Assembly: GCA_028875175.1 (NCBI GenBank)
Contig: JAPPFO010000281.1
Span: forward strand, 1-11,649
Direction of reading: 5' to 3'
DNA from: Chloroflexota bacterium
GTDB taxonomy: Bacteria; Chloroflexota; UBA11872
DNA: 11,649 bases
How positions within the stretch are numbered: the first letter of the stretch is position 1; each line of letters begins with the position of its first letter. This document shows positions 6,895-11,649 of the stretch, one piece after another. The translations under genes and the position numbers were made by a program. Below the pieces are notes generated by a model, which did not search any database, was not told the origin of the DNA, and saw nothing but the letters and a program-made list of their open reading frames with translations.

Positions 6895-7131
6895 ATGGCC
6901 TGGATCATCATTGGGGCAGCCGCCGGGTTTTTTGTTGGGGGAGCGATAGGCACGATTGCCGCGCCTCAGCAGGCGCAGAAGATCATGGACACGCTGCCGG
7001 AACGGTTGAGCGCCATCCGCAACGCGGCGGAAGAGGCGGCCAGGGAGGCTGAAGCGACGGTGCGCCGTCGTTCCCAACGCTCGCGCGGGCGTCGGCGCCG
7101 ACGCAGCCGGCGACGCGGCAGCCGGTCCTGA
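6895..7131 (+). CDS. YtxH-like small membrane protein with Arg-rich tail
   Basis: A 78-residue protein from ATG 6895, with GGA seven bases upstream. An alternative GTG at 6883, directly after the preceding TGA, would add four residues. The N-terminus is one Gly/Ala-rich membrane helix, GAAAGFFVGGAIGTIAAPQQ, typical of the YtxH family with its G-rich helix ending in AP. An amphipathic helix, TLPERLSAIRNAAEEAAREA, follows. The last 20 or so residues are almost all Arg and Ser, an extremely basic tail that could bind phospholipid, nucleic acid or an acidic partner. The neighbouring TgpA-like protein has an Asp/Glu-rich linker, which would be one possible partner if the topology allows. The stop overlaps the next start by one base (TGATG). 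Confidence 0.75.
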   Translation: MAWIIIGAAAGFFVGGAIGTIAAPQQAQKIMDTLPERLSAIRNAAEEAAREAEATVRRRSQRSRGRRRRRSRRRGSRS

Positions 7132-7445
7132 TGGAAGCCGCGCGCGATATCGCGATCATCGTCCTGGTCGTCCAGGGGCTGATCATTGGGCTGGCGGCGT
7201 TCGTGGCCGGAGTTTTGGGGGCCATCGCCATCGTGGAAGCCACGGTGAACGTGCGGCGCGGCCTGCGGCGAAGCGCCGCGAAGATGGAGCGGACCAACAA
7301 GCGTGTTGACTCGATTATCGAGACGCGTGTGCTGCCGCCGATCATCCAATACCACCGCGGGCGGGCGGCGGCGCGATCCACGCTGGAGCAGGCGCGACGG
7401 GCGTTGGACGATCTGAAACGGACCGCGGGGGTCGGCGGCGGCTAG
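7131..7445 (+). CDS. small membrane protein, last gene of the DUF58-TgpA operon
   Basis: A 104-residue protein whose ATG overlaps the preceding TGA by one base, which suggests translational coupling. A hydrophobic segment at about residues 7-36, perhaps a helical hairpin because of the Gly/Ala-rich middle, is followed by a basic helical region (VRRGLRRSAAKMERTNKRV) and a predicted coil containing LPPIIQYHRGRAAARSTLEQ. I do not recognise a named family. Its N-terminal RDIAIIVL and its PIIQ segment recall the 94-residue protein two genes upstream, which fits a duplicated helix-plus-coil design. It ends 25 bases before the convergent glycosylase gene, and I see no strong terminator in that gap. 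Confidence 0.7.
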   Translation: MEAARDIAIIVLVVQGLIIGLAAFVAGVLGAIAIVEATVNVRRGLRRSAAKMERTNKRVDSIIETRVLPPIIQYHRGRAAARSTLEQARRALDDLKRTAGVGGG

Positions 7446-7470
7446 ACGGCGCGCAGGGCGGGGGCGTTGC

Positions 7471-8076
7471 TTACGCGCAGCTGAGCTCGTCTCGCAATGC
7501 TCGGAGCTGTCGGTAGCAGCCGACGAGGTCTTTAAGCGAGTAGCGCGTGTTCAGGCCGCTGGGGCTGGGAACCAGAAATACCACTGAGGACTGCAGCGCG
7601 CGGGGCTGACGGCCCGGCCTCAGGCGCGGCGGTGCAGGACGGCCTTCGCCGTACTTGAGGTAGCTGCGGTAGCCGCCAATGCCCTGAAAGCAGACGATGC
7701 GGGGCCGGAAGCGCTTGATCTTCTCCGTGAGCACCGGCGCCCAACGGCGGTAGTCGGCGGCTCTAAGGTCCCTGGCCGTAGGGGTTGGGCGCTTCACAAC
7801 ATCGGTGAGTCCGATGCCGAAGTTCAGGACGCGGGCGTCCGTTTCAGGCCACAAGGGCTCGCCGAACAGGCCGGCCCGGTTGGCGGCGTTCCAGAAGCGA
7901 TTGCCGGGCCCGGCGTAGTAGTGGCCAGCCCGAACGGAAGAAGCGCCGGGATTGATGCCGACGATCAGGATGTCGAGTCCGGGTGCAAGGTAGTCGGGCA
8001 GCGTGGTGCGTGGTTTCGCGCATTCGCCGGCTGGGCCCTGGCAGGGCGTTTGCGGTACCACGGCAAGACTCCGCAC
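7471..8076 (-). CDS. mug: mismatch-specific uracil/thymine-DNA glycosylase (Mug/TDG family)
   Basis: A 201-residue member of the Mug/TDG branch of the uracil-DNA glycosylase superfamily, which removes uracil or thymine, and some etheno bases, mispaired with guanine in base excision repair. The active-site motif is GINPGASS (residues 40-47), with the catalytic Asn at N42. Next comes GPGNRFW (56-62), which matches the HPANRFW region of E. coli Mug. Then come LTDVVKRPT (90-98) and VCFQGIGGY. The minor-groove intercalation loop reads VPSPSGLNTRYS (169-180), where E. coli Mug has LPNPSGLSRVS, so the Asn is Ser171. The start is GTG at 8076, giving a short, poorly conserved N-terminal extension of about 30 residues; GTG codons at residues 6 and 7 are alternatives. 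It diverges from the phosphoribosyltransferase gene across a 62-base gap. Confidence 0.9.
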   Translation of the reverse strand: MRSLAVVPQTPCQGPAGECAKPRTTLPDYLAPGLDILIVGINPGASSVRAGHYYAGPGNRFWNAANRAGLFGEPLWPETDARVLNFGIGLTDVVKRPTPTARDLRAADYRRWAPVLTEKIKRFRPRIVCFQGIGGYRSYLKYGEGRPAPPRLRPGRQPRALQSSVVFLVPSPSGLNTRYSLKDLVGCYRQLRALRDELSCA

Positions 8077-8138
8077 ACTTTTTGCAGATCGCTATTGAAC
8101 CAGACGGTTTGCAAATTACCGAGGCGCCTCCGGATCGC
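8077..8138. promoter_or_regulatory. divergent promoter region between mug and hpt
   Basis: This 62-base gap between two divergent starts must hold at least the start-proximal control region of both genes. It is AT-richer than its surroundings and carries a direct repeat, TTTGCAGAT (8081-8089) and TTTGCAAAT (8108-8116), offset by 27 bases. No convincing -35/-10 pair could be fixed by eye, so promoter placement is by position only. The repeat might be an operator pair. Confidence 0.4.
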
Positions 8139-8711
8139 ATGACTGTCGCCGAAGCATCGACGGGCGCTGTGTCCGGCGTGCGGCTGCCGGCGGTGATTTC
8201 CGCCGACGACATTTCAGAGCGCGTTGGCGAGCTTGGCGCGGAAATCTCGGCGGTTTACGCAGGTCGCGAGCCGGTGTTGGTACTGGTGCTGCACGGGGCG
8301 TTTATCTTTGCCGCCGATCTGACGCGCGCCCTGAGCACGGCGCACCAGGTGGAGTCGCTGGCGCTGGCCTCCTATGACGGTCGTGAGTCAAGCGGCGAGG
8401 TGCAGGTGGTGAAGGACCTGGGTTGCGACATTGCCGGGCGGGACGTGCTGATCGTGGAGGACATCGTGGATACGGGCAGGACGGCAGCGGCCGCGCTGGA
8501 GCTGCTGGAGTCCAGAGGGCCGAGTTCGATCGAGGTAGTGACGCTGCTGGACAAGCCTTCGCGGCGGGTGATGGAGGTGAAGCCGCGCTGGGTTGGGTTC
8601 GAGATCGAAAACGTATTCGTGGTTGGCTACGGGCTGGACCTGGATGGGCGATTCCGGGGGCTGCCGTATATTGCTGACGCCGACGCCATGGATTTGAAAG
8701 GCGCTCCATAG
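8139..8711 (+). CDS. hpt: hypoxanthine (purine) phosphoribosyltransferase
   Basis: A 190-residue purine phosphoribosyltransferase, which makes IMP or GMP from hypoxanthine or guanine and PRPP in purine salvage. The PRPP-binding motif is DVLIVEDIVDTGRTA (residues 102-116), with the Glu-Asp pair and Thr-Gly-Arg-Thr loop in place. LVLHGAFIFAADL (49-61) is the first ligand loop. SYDGRESSGEVQVVKDL (78-94) is the flexible catalytic loop, LLDKPSRR (136-143) holds the purine-contacting Lys, and FVVGYGLDLDGRFRGLPYI (160-178) is the typical C-terminal signature. Length fits the family (about 180). The frame is open back to 7983, but I chose ATG 8139 because the upstream part overlaps the divergent glycosylase gene and has no family similarity. 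The next gene begins four bases after the stop. Confidence 0.92.
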   Translation: MTVAEASTGAVSGVRLPAVISADDISERVGELGAEISAVYAGREPVLVLVLHGAFIFAADLTRALSTAHQVESLALASYDGRESSGEVQVVKDLGCDIAGRDVLIVEDIVDTGRTAAAALELLESRGPSSIEVVTLLDKPSRRVMEVKPRWVGFEIENVFVVGYGLDLDGRFRGLPYIADADAMDLKGAP

Positions 8712-8715
8712 CCTT

Positions 8716-9492
8716 ATGCCTCTGGTCACGGTCGATGATCGCAGTGTTTCGCTTGACGTGCGCGGTGCCGGAAATACGACGGTCTTGTTCATCCACGGGA
8801 TTGGGCCCGGTGGCGCCGCGTGGGACCTGGTCACCCAGGGGCTGGCCGACGCGTGCCGCGCGTTCGTGCTGGACTTGCCCGGGTTTGGCAGGAGCGAACG
8901 CGGGAATGCGACTGGCTCCATCGACGACGCGGCAACGCTGGTTCATCGGGTGCTGCACGCGCAGGGGAACACCCAGGCGCTGCCGGTCGTGGGACACGCG
9001 TACGGAGGGCTGGTCGCGCTGAACTTCGCCGCTCGCTTCCCAAGTCACGTGAGCCACCTGGCCCTGGTTTCGACGGCGGGCTTCGACCGGGATCCAGGAG
9101 CAAGCGTGGAGCGACTGAACGGAATCGAGAACGGTGGCTGGGATGCCGACGGGGCCGACGCATGGCTACGCGCAGGGTTGGTGGAGGACCTGGCGGAAGC
9201 GCACTTTGCCGCGATGCGTGATGCCACGGCCGCCGTGGATGCCGACCTGATAGGCGGTTGCCTGGCCAGCAGCGCGCGCCGGGTGTTGCTGGAGGAGGCA
9301 ACCGAAATTACGTCGCCGACGCTGCTGGTGCGCGGTTCGGACGATTCGTTTGTTCGCGAGAGCGATGTGCAGATCCTGGCCGCCCGGTTGGCCGCCGCCG
9401 AGGTCTTTACGCTACCCAACGTGGGCCACTGGCCGAGCCTGGAGGCTCCCGACGAGTTGCGGGCCGAATTGGTGCGTTTCCTGGGGCTCTGA
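8716..9492 (+). CDS. alpha/beta hydrolase with Ala at the nucleophile position
   Basis: A 258-residue alpha/beta-hydrolase fold protein. The oxyanion region is FIHGIGPGG (residues 25-33), and DLPGFGRS (53-60) is typical of small-molecule hydrolases. The nucleophile elbow reads VVGHAYGG (91-98), where the family normally has G-x-S-x-G. The Ser is Ala95, codon GCG at 8998-9000, one base from the Ser codon TCG. The acid (D209 or D210 in RGSDDSF) and His (H238 in NVGHWPSLE) remain. RutD of E. coli also has Ala here (GHALGA), so loss of activity is not certain. Substrate cannot be predicted. The gene follows hpt by four bases and precedes the FAH-family gene by 60 bases. No clear ribosome-binding site precedes ATG 8716. 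Confidence 0.88.
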   Translation: MPLVTVDDRSVSLDVRGAGNTTVLFIHGIGPGGAAWDLVTQGLADACRAFVLDLPGFGRSERGNATGSIDDAATLVHRVLHAQGNTQALPVVGHAYGGLVALNFAARFPSHVSHLALVSTAGFDRDPGASVERLNGIENGGWDADGADAWLRAGLVEDLAEAHFAAMRDATAAVDADLIGGCLASSARRVLLEEATEITSPTLLVRGSDDSFVRESDVQILAARLAAAEVFTLPNVGHWPSLEAPDELRAELVRFLGL

Positions 9493-9538
9493 GCGCGGAC
9501 GGGTAGTGCTAGCCTTCGCGCCAATGCGCGCGCCACAC

Positions 9539-9544
9539 GAGGGA
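9539..9544 (+). promoter_or_regulatory. ribosome-binding site of the FAH-family gene
   Basis: GAGGGA lies eight bases before ATG 9553 and is one of the clearer Shine-Dalgarno matches in the window. It decides this start over other in-frame codons. Several other genes here have weak or no visible matches. Confidence 0.5.
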
Positions 9545-9552
9545 CACTGGGC

Positions 9553-10377
9553 ATGAAATTCGTTCGCTACGCCACCGAATCCGGACCGGCTCTTGGTTCC
9601 CTGAAGGAGTCAGGCGCCATTTACGCCGTCAGCGGCGACATGTTCGGCGACTACGAGGTTGGGGCGCAGGTCGGCACGGTGGACGACCTGGAGTTGCTGG
9701 CGCCGGTAGACCCCAGCAACGTGATCGCGGTTGGGGCGAACTACCTGGCGCACATCCTGGAAGGCCACGACGAAGACGCGATTCCGAAGTTCCCGATGCT
9801 GTTCATGAAGCCCAACTCGGCCATCACCGGTCCGGGCGCGCCGATCGTGCTGCCGGACCCGGCGAAGTTCACCCAGTCGATGAACGACCCGGACCTGCAG
9901 AAGGATCCGTTCGGCGAGGTGCATTACGAGGCCGAGCTGGTGGCAGTGATCGGGAAGACGTGTAGGAACGTCTCCGAGGACGAAGCGCTGGACTACGTGC
10001 TGGGCTACAGCTGCGGCAACGACGTCAGCGCGCGGGGCCTGCAGTTCAAGGAAATGGCAACCGGCGTGCTGCTGATGGGCAAGGGGATGGACACGTTTGC
10101 GCCGCTTGGCCCATGCATCGCCACCGACCTCGACCCCTCAAACCTGGAGATCATGGCCCGGCTGAACGGCGAAACGAAGCAGCACAGCAATACCAACGAC
10201 CTGCTGTTCAACGTGGCGGCCCTGGTGGCCTACACCTCGCAGGGCGTCACCCTCAGTCCCGGCGACTGCATCTACACGGGCACGTGCGCGGGGCCATCGG
10301 CGCTGTCGCCGGGCGATGTGATCGAGATCGAAGTTGAAGGCGTAGGCGTGCTGAGCAACCCGGTGGTGGCCGCCTAA
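9553..10377 (+). CDS. fumarylacetoacetate hydrolase (FAH) family protein
   Basis: A 274-residue FAH-fold protein. The family includes 2-keto-4-pentenoate hydratases, acylpyruvases, oxaloacetate decarboxylases and ketodeoxy-sugar-acid enzymes, all using a divalent metal to handle 2-oxo acids. The metal ligands are visible as HYEAELVAVIGK (residues 124-135; E126, E128) and GNDVSAR (155-161; D157). The N-terminal core motif is VIAVGANYLAHILE (57-70). GKGMDTFAPLGPCI (176-189) holds the conserved Lys, and LNGETKQHSNTNDLLFN (204-220) plus LSPGDCIYTGTCAG (235-248) close the site. In most relatives the last motif reads TGTPxGV; the Cys-Ala here is a small deviation. Length is normal. The lactate-racemase-like gene starts 21 bases after its stop, so the two probably act on related hydroxy or oxo acids. 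Exact substrate unknown. Confidence 0.93.
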   Translation: MKFVRYATESGPALGSLKESGAIYAVSGDMFGDYEVGAQVGTVDDLELLAPVDPSNVIAVGANYLAHILEGHDEDAIPKFPMLFMKPNSAITGPGAPIVLPDPAKFTQSMNDPDLQKDPFGEVHYEAELVAVIGKTCRNVSEDEALDYVLGYSCGNDVSARGLQFKEMATGVLLMGKGMDTFAPLGPCIATDLDPSNLEIMARLNGETKQHSNTNDLLFNVAALVAYTSQGVTLSPGDCIYTGTCAGPSALSPGDVIEIEVEGVGVLSNPVVAA

Positions 10378-10398
10378 GGCACCCCAGCGAGAAGCGGC

Positions 10399-11649
10399 AT
10401 GATCCGCGGATTTGAGTTGCCGTACGGCGACGAGACGCTTGCCGTCGGCACGGCGGGCGTTGAGCTGACGGGGGTCTACACGCCCCGACCGACCGAGCCG
10501 GCCCTTGCACCCGAGGCACTCATCCGGCAAGCGCTGGATAGCCCGATCGGGTCGGAGTCGCTGCGCGAGGCGGCGCGGGGCAAGGCCAGCGCCCTGGTGC
10601 TGATCGACGACATCACGCGGGAGACCCCGGCAGACTTGCTGCTGCCGCCGATCCTGGACGACCTGGTAGCGGCGGGGATCGCGGCGGACGACATCCTGGT
10701 GATGATCGCGCTGGGCACGCACCGGCCGATGACGGACGCCGAGATCAGGCACAAGGTCGGCGACGAGGTGCTGGCGCGGGTGCGGGTGACGCAGCACGAC
10801 CACCGCACGGCGCCCTTGCGCGACCTGGGCGTGACGCCGAGCGGAACTCCGATCGAGGTCAACGAGCACCTGTTTGAGGCCGACATCGTGATTGGGACCG
10901 GGGCGGTGGTGCCGCACCACATTGCAGGGTTCTCGGCAGGCGCCAAGATCGTGCAGCCGGGAGTTTCGGGCGCGGCCACCACGGCCGCCACGCACATGTT
11001 CAGCGCCAGGGCGCGGACGCCGTTGCTGGGACGAGTGGATACGCCGGTACGCGCCGAGATGGAGCTGATTGCCGAGCGCTGCGGCATGCAGCACGTGCTG
11101 AATGTGACGCTCAATGCCGACGGGCGAGTTGTGACCGCTCGATTCGGCGCCACGCGGCCGACATATCGACGGACGGTCGAAGACGCCCGGCGGATTTACG
11201 GCGTTCGCGCGCCCGCCGGGCTGGACGCGGTGGTGGCCGGGTCGCATCCGTGCGACATCGAGTTCTGGCAGGCCCATAAGAGCCTGTATCCGGCGATGCT
11301 GATGGTGCGGCCGGGCGGGACGATCATCGTGGTGACGCCCTGTCCCGAAGGCGTGGCCGTGACGCACCCCGACATGCTGGACTACACGGCGCAGCCGGCG
11401 GATGCGTTGCTGCGACGCTACGAGCGCAACGAGATCGACGACCGCGTGGCCGCATCGCTGGCCGTGGCCTGGGCCAGGGTCCGGGAATACGCGCGCGTGG
11501 TGCTGGTATCGGACGGCATCGCGCGGCACGAGGCAGAGGCGCTGGGATTCGCTACCGCGCCGGACGTGGAAACCGCGCTTTCAACCCTGGCAAGGACAAG
11601 CGGCTCCGCGCCGCAGGTTGGGGTCTTGACGCACGCACCGGACACGCTG
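10399..11649 (+). CDS. LarA-type nickel-pincer racemase/epimerase, 3'-truncated
   Basis: An open frame of 417 codons running off the right edge; LarA proteins are about 420-430 residues, so only a few are missing. LarA enzymes racemise or epimerise 2-hydroxy acids with a nickel-pincer nucleotide bound to a Lys. The catalytic residues sit almost at the numbering of Lactiplantibacillus LarA: ALGTHRPMT with H108, VVPHHIAGFSAGAKIVQPGV with H173/H174 and the pincer-binding K183, and TTAATHMF with H199. GAGAACG-like GAGAAG lies four bases before ATG 10399. LarA relatives also work on malate and other hydroxy acids, so lactate is only one candidate and I omit a symbol. No cofactor-maturation genes (larB, larC, larE) lie in the window. 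A long minus-strand frame over the same bases (10138-11529) has no family features and is a shadow. Confidence 0.93.
   Translation, partial: MIRGFELPYGDETLAVGTAGVELTGVYTPRPTEPALAPEALIRQALDSPIGSESLREAARGKASALVLIDDITRETPADLLLPPILDDLVAAGIAADDILVMIALGTHRPMTDAEIRHKVGDEVLARVRVTQHDHRTAPLRDLGVTPSGTPIEVNEHLFEADIVIGTGAVVPHHIAGFSAGAKIVQPGVSGAATTAATHMFSARARTPLLGRVDTPVRAEMELIAERCGMQHVLNVTLNADGRVVTARFGATRPTYRRTVEDARRIYGVRAPAGLDAVVAGSHPCDIEFWQAHKSLYPAMLMVRPGGTIIVVTPCPEGVAVTHPDMLDYTAQPADALLRRYERNEIDDRVAASLAVAWARVREYARVVLVSDGIARHEAEALGFATAPDVETALSTLARTSGSAPQVGVLTHAPDTL

Noticed and set aside
7446..7478. Terminator between the convergent operon end and the glycosylase gene (GCGCG 7449-7453 with CGCGC 7474-7478)
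   Set aside because: Only five pairs with a 20-base loop and no T-tract. Too weak to call.
7983..8138. N-terminal extension of the phosphoribosyltransferase
   Set aside because: The extra 52 codons overlap the divergent glycosylase gene, have no similarity to the family, and ATG 8139 gives the usual length.
10138..11529. 463-codon minus-strand open frame
   Set aside because: It lies antisense to the LarA gene, which has every catalytic residue of its family in the plus-strand frame. The antisense translation is His/Arg/Gln-rich with no domain.

Overview
The window is GC-rich bacterial chromosome with tightly packed genes. It holds no rRNA, tRNA, integrase, transposase or CRISPR array that I can see. 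Gene content and two kinds of intergenic hairpin repeat look most like an environmental Chloroflexota-type genome (Dehalococcoidia or SAR202-like). That placement is an inference from general resemblance, not a computed result.

Left part (1-2832). The C-terminal part of an extended short-chain dehydrogenase/epimerase runs off the left edge. A 219-base gap with palindromic repeats follows. Next, on the minus strand, is a ketopantoate-reductase-family protein that keeps the catalytic Lys and Glu but has lost two substrate-site Asn residues. An 813-base non-coding island (2020-2832) follows. It is filled with degenerate ~62-base repeats, in one orientation on the left and inverted on the right.

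Middle part (2833-7445). This is a compact plus-strand operon of five genes: a DUF58 protein, a TgpA-type transglutaminase-like membrane protein, and three small proteins (a single-helix membrane protein, a YtxH-like protein with an Arg-rich tail, and a second small membrane protein resembling the first). No MoxR ATPase gene is adjacent. The transglutaminase has Ala where the catalytic Cys should be, and I find no cysteine in any of the five proteins, about 1,525 residues in all. The operon therefore looks like an envelope module whose central enzyme may act without transglutaminase or protease chemistry.

Right part (7471-11649). A Mug/TDG-type mismatch DNA glycosylase on the minus strand diverges from a plus-strand run: hypoxanthine phosphoribosyltransferase, an alpha/beta hydrolase with Ala at the nucleophile elbow, a fumarylacetoacetate-hydrolase-family enzyme, and an almost complete LarA-type nickel-pincer racemase that runs off the right edge. 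The last two probably work on small 2-hydroxy or 2-oxo acids.

The observations most worth following are the two nucleophile-to-Ala replacements, the cysteine-free operon and the inverted repeat island.
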